From NCBI GenBank assembly GCA_947095535.1, contig OX352774.1:216244965-216308964 (forward strand): 64,000 nucleotides of DNA, written 5' to 3'. Numbering within the stretch: the stretch's first letter is position 1; each line of letters opens with the position of its first letter. Of this stretch, positions 38,262 through 49,168 are shown one piece after another. Origin of the DNA: Poecilobothrus nobilitatus. Its lineage: Eukaryota; Arthropoda; Insecta; Diptera; Dolichopodidae. A model generated the notes under the pieces. That model searched no databases and was not told the origin of the DNA. It saw nothing but the letters and a program-made list of their open reading frames with translations. Both the position numbers and the translations under genes were made by a program.

Positions 38262-39172
38262 GTTGGTCTAAACCAAAGACAATATACCATTGTCTAAACT
38301 CATTTCTCAAAAAGATATTTGCATAAATCCAATGGCATAAAAATACTATTAACATAAAGCCAATTAAGATAAAGACATTTAGCAAACTTATATTTATACA
38401 AATTGGACACATTACCAAATCAAACCAAAATCTTATTACCAAATAGGAAGTTTGGCATAAATTTTTTTGTGATATTTTTGTTGTTGGTTACGTAATAAGT
38501 TACGTGATTATTTTGGTTATGAGGATGATGACCGTCAATCGCCATTGTGATAAGATAATGAAGTTTACAATTGTGAATTTAAATTTGTAATTTATATTTA
38601 ACTTTCTTAGGCTGAAGTACAAAATTTTTATTTTTGTTTACAAAATCAGGGTTTTCCCTTTTTCCAGAATATCTATATACGTTATATGTATATGTAGTGT
38701 ATAAGTGCCAGATTCTGATTAGGAGAGATTTTAGCTTTGAATTCAAAATTAAAGTTATACGCTTTTTCCAAAATATTTATGTATATATATATGTACATAT
38801 ATGCGAGATTTGGAATTACGTAAGAGGTATTTTAGAGTTGCTTACAAAATCAGTGTTTTAATAATTTGTTTAGTAGGGGTTTGGAAGCGGCAGTCCTCAC
38901 TATTTTAAATACTTTATTGTTTAAATATGTTTGTATAATTTAACCAACTTTACTATACGTAAACAACCAAAGTATCATCTGCAAAAACTTTATGCCAAAT
39001 GTCCCATTTGTTAAAAGGATTTTATGTGAAGTGTCCAATTAGTATTAATGGAATTTTGCTAAATGTCATTTTATGCTAATCTAACTTTATGCTAAAAGTC
39101 TTTATGGCAACTGTGTTTATGCCAAATGCCTTTTTAAGAAATGGGTTTAGACCAACTTGTCATAGATCCTAC
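38262..39172. mobile_element. Foldback-type element with GGCATAAA arms, 640 bp upstream of Gr21a
   Basis: Two arms of about 200 bp in inverted orientation. The left (about 38262-38465) reads GTCTAAAC…CATTTCTCAAAAAG…GCATAAA…TTTAGCAAA…AATTGGACAC…TTTGGCATAAA. The minus strand of the right (about 38970-39172) reads GTCTAAACCCATTTCTTAAA, then GGCATTTGGCATAAA, TTTAGCAAAA, AATTGGACAC and TTTGGCATAAAG in the same order. The interior contains the core shared with the elements at 5845 and 36905, on the minus strand at 38835-38910, plus a second partial core near 38638-38670. No transposase frame; the 103-residue open frame in the left arm is spurious. Confidence 0.65.
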
Positions 39173-39810
39173 TTAAAGAATTATCTTTTTAATAGCTATT
39201 ATTAATTTTTAATATAATTATTAACTATTACCATATTACCTTAAGTATATTCGAGTTTTCCCATATAAAACATTACAGCACTGAACATTTAAAAATTTTA
39301 AAAATGTATCGTTTAAGAACCGTAACTGCAATTTTCTTTATATTTGGTTGGATCGGAACTATGAGACTATAAGTTTTTAATTACACTTTAAAAAATTATT
39401 TTGCATATCTATTTATTTTTAATAATTCTAAAGTCTTAAATAAGAATTGTATTGTACACGTAAATAAATTTATTGTTAATGATAGACTATTAAACATTTT
39501 TTATTACTTTATATTTATTTTTATTACATTTTACAAAAAAAGAACTTGTCAATATAAAAAAAAGCATCGAATATAAGTCATCAATTGATTATTGATCCAA
39601 ATGACTATTGTATGAATAGACTTGTATTAAATAATAATCATCTAATCGTTAATATTTTTTTTTTTTTTCAAAACCTGCAATTAAATTCAATTTTAAGTAA
39701 ACAAAATAAAAGAACTATAAAAACTCAAATTAAAACAAAAAATCCTTTTAGTCCTTTACAAAATATTGATAAAAAATTGCTTTTAGTTATATTAAAACAA
39801 TTTTTTGAAA
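39173..39810 (+). other. 5' flank of Gr21a
   Basis: About 640 bp between the foldback element and the Gr21a start codon. It must contain the promoter unless a non-coding first exon lies further upstream. TATA-like words are too frequent to call one. An in-frame TAA at 39793-39795 precedes the ATG at 39811. Confidence 0.4.
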
Positions 39811-41452
39811 ATGTACTGGCAAACAAATTCTCTTGATGATTCGGCTATTCAACCAAATTTAAATCCAAATCAAAGACAATTTTTAGAAGATGAAAAACGT
39901 TTTAGAACTCGTATGCATATGAAAAATGCCGAAAGTACAGAAATTGAACAGGATCAACCAAAAGAAGATATTATTGATAATGAAAAAAGTGATGCATTAG
40001 ATAAGCATGATTCATTTTATCATACAACAAAATCATTATTAGTATTATTTCAAATAATGGGTGTAATGCCAATTAAAAGAAATCCAAGAGGTTATATAAG
40101 ACGTACCACATATGAATGGATATCAACTGTATTCTTTTATGCATTATTTGTATGGACTTTGGAATCTATAATTGTTGCTTTAGTATTAAAAGAACGTGTT
40201 AATTCATTTAATACTAATAGTGAAAATAAACGTTTTGATGAAGTTATTTATAATGTTATTTTTATAAGCATATTGTTTACACATTTTTTATTACCAATTG
40301 CTGCATGGAGACATGGTCCACAAGTTGCTATTTTCAAAAATATGTGGACAAATTATCAATTGAAATATTTGAAAGTGACTGGAACAGCAATACTTTTTCC
40401 AAAACTTTATCGTATAACATGGGGTTTATGTTTTTTTTCATGGGGTGCAAGTATTGCATTATGTTTATCACAATATTATTTACAACCAGATTTTGATTTA
40501 TGGAATACATTAGGTTATTATCATATTTTTGCAACATTAAATGGTTTTTGTAGTCTCTGGTATATCAATTGTACAGCATTTGGTATAGCTAGTAAAGCAT
40601 TAGATTTATGTTTAGTAAATACTTTACAATCAGAAAAACCAGCTGAAAAATTAACTGAATTAAGACAATTATGGGTTGATTTAAGTCATATGATGCAACA
40701 ATTAGGTAAACGCAATAAATTACATATTATTATATTTATAATTTTAATAAAAAAAAATTTAGAGAAATCAATTTTTTGGTTTTTTCTTTTTAATATTAAT
40801 ATTTATTTTTATTATTTTTATATATCAAGGACATGCCTATTCAAATATGTATGGTATTTATTGTTTAGTAATATTCTTTACAACAATTATTGCAACTTAT
40901 GGTGCTTTAAGTGAAATTATTGATCATGGTGCAACTTATAAAGAATTTGGATTATTTGTTATTGTATTTTATTGTATGACATTATTATTTATTATATGTA
41001 ATGAAGCAGACTTAGGTAAATAGAATTGAAATAAAATTTTATATTAAAAAAATAAAAAATAATTAAAAAAACATTTTTATACAATTAAAATGTAATTAAA
41101 AGCTTCAAAACGGGTTGGTTTGGAATTTCAAAGTCGATTATTAAATGTAAATTTAACAGCTGTCGATACATCAACACAAAAAGAAGTTGAAATGTTTTTA
41201 GTGGCAATCGATAAAAATCCACCAACAATGAATTTGGATGGTTATGCAAATATTAATAGAAAATTAATAACTTCAGTAAGTATAATAAAATTTTAAATAA
41301 AAGAGTAATTTTCGAATTTTTTTTTTATCATTTCTTTTTAGAACATTTCATTTATGGCAACATATTTGGTAGTTTTATTACAATTCAAATTAACTTTATT
41401 AAGAAAAGCAAAACCAATAAATGGTACTATGATAAATACAAATAATACATAA
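39811..41452 (+). CDS. Gr21a: Gustatory receptor Gr21a orthologue, carbon-dioxide co-receptor (4 exons, 454 residues)
   Basis: Exons 39811-40705, 40830-41015, 41103-41275 and 41342-41452. All introns are GT-AG and the joins keep frame (G|GA, G|CT, phase 0). The ATG at 39811 is the first in frame after a stop. In flies this seven-pass receptor works with Gr63a in olfactory neurons to detect CO2. Family hallmarks seen: HDSFYHTTKSLLVLFQIMGV (about 66-85), ERVNSF…KRFDEVIYNVIFIS (about 128-153), WRHGPQVAIFKNMWTNYQ (about 166-183), SQYYLQPDF (about 220-228), FCSLWYINC (about 246-254), LWVDLSHMMQQLG (about 287-299), EIIDHGATYKE (about 327-337) and NLDGYANINR near the C-terminus. The final hydrophobic segment ISFMATYLVVLLQFK is present. 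Hydrophobic segments number seven or eight and the length is close to that of the fly protein. No damage is visible, so it is probably functional. Confidence 0.95.
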
Positions 41453-44400
41453 ATGAATTTTCTTCAGCATTTATTTTTTTAATATATTTAAACAAAGACC
41501 AAAAAAAAAAAAAAAAATAACCAAAACGAATATTATTTTCTATATTTCTAATTAAAAATAAAATTTTTTTATTATTCAAATCAATAATATATAATTATAA
41601 TTAATATTCACAAAAATTTTAATTTGAAAAAAATAAACAAAACTATAATATTTTTTTTATATCAAAAAATTAACATTTTTGTTAAATTAATGAACAATTC
41701 AATCAAAAATTAATTAATTAATTATATAAAAAAAAAGGAAAACTATTGATATTTAAAAAAAAAAAAAATTTGCAGAACATTTTAAAACATTATGGCAGAA
41801 AGTTAAATTTATTTAAGTTACTTAAAAATAAATGAAATTGAATTAAAATTTTACTTCAAAACAATTTTTAATAAGAGAGCTAAATATATACGATATTTTA
41901 TTTTATTTTTTTCATTTTTCAATAAAATATAATTTAATAATAAGTATATAAGAATATATATATATATATAATAACCTTAATAACCTTTATAACTTATTTA
42001 AAAAATAACGATAAAAAATAATCTCAAATATTTTGTTATATATATATATTTGTTCGAATAGTAAAATTATTTCTTTTTATTACAAAAAAAAAATGTACTA
42101 AATTTAGAACATTGAATAAATTTAATTTATTTATTATTAAAAATGTTAAAAGATTTAAAAAAAGAAAAAAGAATATCTTTTTTTTTGCATTCTAAATAAA
42201 ATAAAATTTAGAATTTCATTTACACACATATATATATATATATATATATACACAAAACAAAAACGATAGTTTTGTATATTTATATATTTTATCATTTAGT
42301 ACATTTTTCTTAAAATATTAACGTGCAGTAAAAAAAAAAATATATATATAATTAAAATGTATGTGTTATTTCGATTGTTCTTATTATACGCAAAAAAAAA
42401 AAAATATATATATATTTTATAATACTTATAATAAACACAGCAAAATTTGTAACTATTTTGTATTTAGTTTATCGTAAAAACAAATCATTATAAAAAAGGT
42501 TCAGGAAAAGAATAAAAATTTTTGAAAACGATTATTGAAATTTTAAAGTAATTTAAAAATAATATTTATATGTTGGATTTAATTTTAAATAATTAAAACA
42601 TTTGATAAAAGTATCAAGTTATAAAAATATAATTTTGAACGACCACGAACATATTTATATTAATATAAATAAATAATAATAGTTAAGAATTTCAATATAC
42701 AATAAAATATTCTTATTTATGCTTATATTTAACTGATATATAACTCATATAACTGATAAGTAAAATGTCTTTAGTTTTATCTGATTTTACGGTTTTAAAT
42801 TAGTCTTATTAAAATAAAAAACTTTTATAAAATTTAATTATTTCATACTTATTCATTTCATAAATAAATAATCTCGTTATTTAAAATATTTATCTAATAA
42901 AATATAATATATAAATCGGCAAAAACTTCTTACTGTAAATCATTTTTTACGATAAACTAAATAACATATAACTTAATTAATTCTTAAAATTTCTAAAACA
43001 TGAATCTGCAAATTTGAATATACTTAAGCTAATTATTATTTAATTGTAATACAACTTAAATTAGATTTTTTTTAACTAGTTTTTATTTTTTTTTTTGAAT
43101 TATGTGACTTTAAATTAATGCAAATTATAAAATAAGGCAGAAAAAAAATAAATAAATTACTAAGTGAAATTATTTTGAAAAGTAACTTAAGTTAAATATC
43201 ATTTTATTCTTTTTCAATTTACATAAATTTAAATAAATTTTTTTTTTTTTAAAAGTAGTGATGTCAATAAATAAAAAAAAAAATTGTTTTTTTTTTTTTT
43301 ATTTTCAATTTTGCTTGAATTTTAATTATTTAAATATAAATTATTTTTTTGTAAAATATTTATTTTTTGTTCAATTTTAATACTAGTACATACTAGTTTT
43401 TCAAATTAATTTTTCTTCCTCAAATAATCTTACACAATAAAAATTCTGCTATACAATACATTTATCTAAAATTAGATAAGAGCATATAATTACAAAATTT
43501 TCTATTTATTAATATTTAAATAGCTGTTTTTATAATTTACATTTTTAATGTATTGAGTTTACATATTTTTCTTTTTTTTTTTTTGCTTTATAATATAATA
43601 ATTGATTAAATGTGAAAATAATTCACAATAAATAATTTTATTAATTAAGTTTTTTTTTGTTTTTGTGACATCAAAGACTAGATGCTTTTTATTTATTTTT
43701 TTTTTTTTAAATTTATATTATTTTTTATATAAGTATTATGTATATGTAATTAAATATATTTTATAATTAAATATATTAAAAATAAACATTTCTTTTTTTT
43801 TTTTAATTCAATTAAAAACTTTTTAAAAATTTCCGTTTTATTTGGAATTTGATTATAATTTTATTCAATTTTTATTTGTTTTTTTTTAAAATTTAGAATA
43901 AATTGCTAAGTTAAATATAGAATATAATAAAGAAGCTGAACATTTGTTTTTTCTTTTATAATTTTAAATTAATTTGCATAAATTTTTATTTATGATGTTT
44001 TAAAAGGAGAGGGGAGGGGGATACTTTTTAAGCATACTTATAATTTATTATAATTTACAATATTAAATATATTCAGTTTAATTTTTTTTTTTGAATACAA
44101 TTACATATAATTAAAAATGATATTTAATTTTTGAAAATTTTTATTTCTATATATAAATAAATATTTTTTACTGAAACCTTATAAAAGTTAACGTATTTCA
44201 AATTTTCAATTTAAGATAATTACAAAAAAAAAAAAAAAAAAAAAAAACTATTATAATATTTTGTATTTTAATTTGTGTTTGAAATTTTTATACAAATTAT
44301 TGTTTTTACTAAATTTTAAAAATTTTTTAAATTGTTCATAAATATTTAAAAAAATGTTCACAACATTAATTTTGAAATTGAATTTTTTTTTTAAAGGTAA

Positions 44401-45298
44401 ATGAAATTCAATTTCATCTAATAAAATTCAATTAAAATATATTTATTACTGTTTAATTGAAACAGGAACAATTTTTTTTTTGTTTTTTTATTTATTTATT
44501 ATTTAATTAATAATATTAAAATTATTTAACATATACACACATTTAACAATTATATTTTTGTTATTATTGTTTAATTATTTCTGACTTTTTATTGATTAAA
44601 ATATTAAAAAAAAAAAAAAAAAATTTTTGTAAAAGTATTTTGTTTTTTTTTTTTTATATATAGTAATTTTATATCTGTTATATAAATTCAGTATTTTGTA
44701 ACTTAAAAAGAGATTAAATATTTTGGAAATTTAAAAATGTACCTACAATTGATATTTAAAATTTTTGTTCAATATATTAATACATATTATGTTAAATATT
44801 TAACAAAATCTAATGAAAAAAATTTAAAGCATCAAATAATTAATTTAATTATATTTTTAATTCTTTTTTTAAATACAAAATTGCTTTTTTTTTTTTAAAT
44901 TAAATTTACTTAACATTGATAAAACTTAATGTTAAAAGAAAAAAAAAAAAAACGATTAAATTCAATTATAAACTTCGTCAAATAAAAAATAAATATAATA
45001 AACTAAAATTATAATGGAATAGTAGATTTAATTAATTAGAATTTGGTTATTAGCAAATTAATTGTAAAATAAATAAACTTAGATATTCTTATATTATTTT
45101 ACATTTGTCATAAAAATAAGGTTTATTTTTTGTTCATTTTGTTTTTAAAATCATAACTAATAACTTAAATTTATTGAAAAAAAAATAAAAAAAGAAATTA
45201 AATTACATTTTTTTTAAGAAAAATTAAAATATATATATACATATATGTATATATATGTATATAACAATTGAGAATTAAAACCTAATTATTTACACTAG
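41453..45298. other. Convergent 3' intergenic region between Gr21a and SELENOI
   Basis: 3.85 kb of nearly pure A/T. It holds both 3' untranslated regions; a candidate Gr21a polyadenylation word AATAAA is at 41557-41562, though such words are common here. It also has (AT)n at about 42229-42250 and a poly-A run of about 23 at 44223-44246. No gene, SINE or foldback element seen. Confidence 0.55.
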
Positions 45299-47931
45299 TT
45301 AATTAGGTTTTTGAGAATCGACTATAGGTGGAGTAACTTTAAAACAAATTCTATTAAAATGTTTACACATTTGTTGTACAACTTTTGTACCATATTGCCA
45401 ATGTGTTAATGTTGTACTCAAACATAATAAATATAATATTAAGCGTTCAAAGAATGGTATATAAAATGCTACAATCATTGATATGATAAATATTGGTGTC
45501 ATCCAATGAAATCCTTCACATCGTGTACTAGACATTTGTGACACAATTAAACGACACTAAATATTATATATATATATATAAAAAAAAAAAAAAAATTATA
45601 GTTATTAAAAAAAATTTTTAACTTCATTAATTTAAAAATACTTACACTAATATTACTAAATATTGTTCCACTTAATAAAAATAATATTCTTGGATCTTTT
45701 TCGATGATATTTGATGGTGATTTAAATGACCAAAATAAAAGTAACAACATAAAAGTTAAAAATGGATACATTGGACGTACTGCTTCACCAATCGGTCTCA
45801 TTTTCCCTGTTTTATTTTTATATGAGCTAAAATTAATTATTCATATTAACATATTATTGTTAATTTATATTAAGATAATATATTTTAATTATAATGATAA
45901 ACTACATATATATTTTATTTTATAAAACAAAATTAACATTTTTTTTAGCACTTAGTAATTAAATCTAAATTTATCTAAATTATTAGTTTCTGCTTATTAT
46001 AGATATTTTTCATATAATAAAAATTTATGTTTAAAAAGGAAAATTATTACTTTTTTTTTACCATATTAAATAACTTAATCTATAATTAAAATCTTATATT
46101 AAATATATTATTTAATATACAATTTGAAAAATCTGGTCACGCCAAGCTTTTTTAAAATAAAAAAAAAAAAAAGATCTGAAACTATGTTATCACCAAAACA
46201 AAAATTTTTTTTTTCACGTGATTAATCTTTTTTTTTTTTTTTTTTTTATGAAAAAGTTATGTAAGATTTTGGTTAAGGAAAAGAAAGAAACAAAAACTTA
46301 TAATAATAATTAATATTTGTTTAAAAAATTTATACAATACAAGTATATGTGAAAACTTTATACAATTAAAATTTATTTACCTATGAACATTATAAATTAC
46401 CATTGGTATATTTGACATTGCACTTATATGAAGTATTAATTCTATTGTTGTACCTAATGGTATATTATAGGGAAGCTCTTTTTTCCACACATCAATTCCA
46501 TAATACCATGTCACTAAATAAAGTAATGTAGAACCCCACATACTTAAATCATAGCCCCACGGTAAGTACAAAACACCTGTATTATATTTTTCCCAATGTG
46601 ATACAAAAAAATTAAAAAATACTGTCCAACATATAAAATACATCCGCATTGGCGATATTGATGTTTCACATCTTCCGAATATACTATATAAACAAGCAGG
46701 TATTAAAACTGCAGTATAAGAATCTAAAATATTTTATTTTTTTACATTACTATATTTTAAATTTATATCATTTAAGAAATTGTAATAATTATGAAAATAA
46801 GAAACAAAACACATACCAAGCCCATGATCAAACAATTCTCCTAAAGGTCCGGATAATCCAATTCTTCTTGCTTGTTTACCATCAATTCCATCTAATGTAT
46901 AAGCTAAAAATATATTTATAGCACATGCTAACCAAACCCATTTTGGTACTGGAATTGAACCTTCTTTCCCAGAACTTGCATAATAATTCCAATCATACCA
47001 TGATAATAAAACAAAATTAGCTGCGCTAAATAAAAAACCAACAAAGGTTAATGTATTTGGTGCAACCGATTTTGGACAAAACTAAAATTAGAAAATATAA
47101 AAATTTTTTTATTTAATAATATGAACAATTTTAATTTATAAAATATTTAAAAAACTTACTCTAACGATGTAATTCCAGAATGGATGCATAACATAAACAC
47201 TAAGCGGAGAAGTATCACGTGCATTATACTAAAATATATAAAAGTAAATAAATATTTTTATGAATTAGAAAAAAAAAAAAAAAAAACAAATTGTTGCATT
47301 CTAAGCAAAACAAAACAAAAACAAAAAATGTAAATAAATTATAGTATAAGTTGATTGGCCTCTTAAAATAGTAATTAACAATGTATTGAATAATATTATT
47401 AGATAAGATTTACATTTAATTAAAATATGTATATACACACATTTAATAGTTTCAATAATATTTATAGATAACCATTGTTAAAATGTATAGAAACTTAAGA
47501 TAATTATTTACGAAAAAAAATTTTTTGAATGAATTCCGTATAACTAGTTGATGATTAATACATTAAGATGATTAATTTTTTTTTCCGAAATATAAAAACC
47601 GGAAAACAAAATAATTTTTGAGTAAATTTGTCCACCTTTAAGAAAAGTATTTTTATTAAAAATTAATTTAGAATAAAAACTTAACAAATAATAAATATAC
47701 AATACAATTTATGAATATAGAATCCCTTAATAAATTCAATTTCATTTAAGAGGGTGATATGATTTCGTCATTATAATAAATCATATTAATCAGAATAATA
47801 AGAAAAACAGATTTTTTTTTTGATTTTATTTGTTACTAGTGTATCACGTCATTATATATGTACACATAGGAGGTATATAAAAATGGTATGATAATATTCA
47901 CTGCTCATCTATATTTATACAAACACATAAA

Positions 47932-47970
<39 letters not shown>

Positions 47971-49168
47971 TAAAAATGATGAACTAATACATTTTGATTT
48001 AATATATAAAAATGTTCCTCCTACAAAACTATTAATTTCCCCCATGAATTAATACTTATTATCATTCATTTATTGAAAACAATGACATTAAATTTATTAT
48101 GTACAATATTTGTACATATTTCGAATATTTTCTTAAAAAATATATTGTTTTTATTAAAATTATTTCGGTTTATTTAAGTTTAATTAATACAATATTCAAT
48201 AAGTTATTGAATACTAAGGGGTATTAGATTTGAATTATGTATTTCATTTTCTATTGTCATACTTAAAATAACTATGTAGGTAATAAATTTAAATAAGCTA
48301 AAATATATTAATATTGGTACTACTTATACTATTATTAGTTTATTGTTTATTTTTTGCATGATTATCCGTTTTAAACCAGGTTAAGTAATTATTTACGATA
48401 CCGGTTTTTATTTTCTAATCATAAGTAGGTACCTAATATTATTAACAGAAATTTGTATTATGTTTATGTACAGTTCTTAATGAAATTCTTTATTATTTTT
48501 CATTCATATCTCATTCAAAAGAATTGTTCTTTGCGTCATTATGTAGAACGTTCTCTATAATTTAATAATAGAAAAATTTAAAAATAATTAAGTACTCTGT
48601 TTTATAACTTTTACAAATAAACAAAAAAAAAAAAATAATTCAAAAAGAAAATAATTAAGTACTATAATCTGTAAAGATATTAAAAGGAAGGTTAAATGTT
48701 AAATTTAATTATTAAAATCTAACATCTACGATATTACATACTATATAATAATAATAATTTTAAATAAGTATATTGTAGTAAATTGTTCTACTGTAACTTT
48801 GCTTCTTATTTTTTTTTCATTCATTTTGTATTTTACTTTTGAAAGTATATATGAAGAAATTTAAGACCGAGACTCAGGTCGTTAAGTCAATAAGGTCGAC
48901 TAATTAAATAATTAAAAAAAGACTCGCATACTTCTAGAATATAACCAGATACAACATTTAAATTGTTTTATAATTAGTTGCGTTTTTGTTTTTATAGAGT
49001 GTTTTTTTTTATTATTATAATACGTAATATTAAAAAAGATTCATAAGAAATGTGTTACTAAAAAAAATAAAAGTTTGTTACCTTATAATTATCGAATCCA
49101 GACAAGTGTTCTTTCGTTAAATAATCTTGTTCTAATAATTCTTTAATAATTATTTCTTTATTTTTCAT
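45299..49168 (-). CDS. SELENOI: Ethanolaminephosphotransferase 1 (6 exons, 400 residues)
   Basis: Exons in transcription order: 49168-49082, 47228-47160, 47081-46817, 46723-46381, 45826-45646 and 45556-45299. All junctions are GT-AG and frame is kept; intron 1 is 1.85 kb. The enzyme transfers phosphoethanolamine from CDP-ethanolamine to diacylglycerol, the last step of phosphatidylethanolamine synthesis, in Golgi/ER membranes. The CDP-alcohol phosphotransferase signature D-G-x2-A-R-x8-G-x3-D-x3-D is complete (DGKQAR … G … D … D), its last Asp being split across the exon 3/4 junction. Other family blocks: GFDNYKYNARDTSPLSVYVM, HPFWN, SHWEKYNTGVLYLPWGYD, SSYKNKTGKM and SQMSSTRC. About ten membrane segments. 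For exon 5 the distal AG (45827-45828) is used; a nearer AG at 45807-45808 would break the frame. Vertebrate SELENOI ends in a selenocysteine tail; this protein stops at TAA after …DSQKPN and has none. Confidence 0.95.
47229..49081 (-). other. Intron 1 of SELENOI
   Basis: 1.85 kb of A/T-rich intron with a (TA)15-type microsatellite at about 47935-47964. No nested gene or recognisable mobile element. Confidence 0.7.

Noticed and set aside
38131..38442. 103-codon minus-strand hydrophobic frame that could mimic a membrane protein
   Set aside because: It lies mostly in the left arm of a foldback element and is built from the GGCATAAA repeats; no homology recognised.
39805..39810. Extending Gr21a two codons upstream through TTG AAA
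   Set aside because: TTG is not a normal eukaryotic start; the ATG at 39811 is the first after an in-frame stop.
39585..39836. 83-codon plus-strand frame overlapping the Gr21a start
   Set aside because: Different frame from Gr21a, low-complexity, no signal or domain; ends inside the receptor coding sequence.
40706..40914. Continuing Gr21a exon 1 straight through to a stop at 40914
   Set aside because: The extension is Lys/Ile/Phe noise. Splicing at 40705/40830 restores the conserved GHAYSNMYG segment and frame.
45704..45925. Plus-strand open frame over exon 5 of SELENOI
   Set aside because: Antisense shadow of a well-supported exon; no domain.
47935..47964. Long TA tract considered as a regulatory or replication element
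   Set aside because: Simple microsatellite within intron 1 of SELENOI; similar tracts are scattered across the window.
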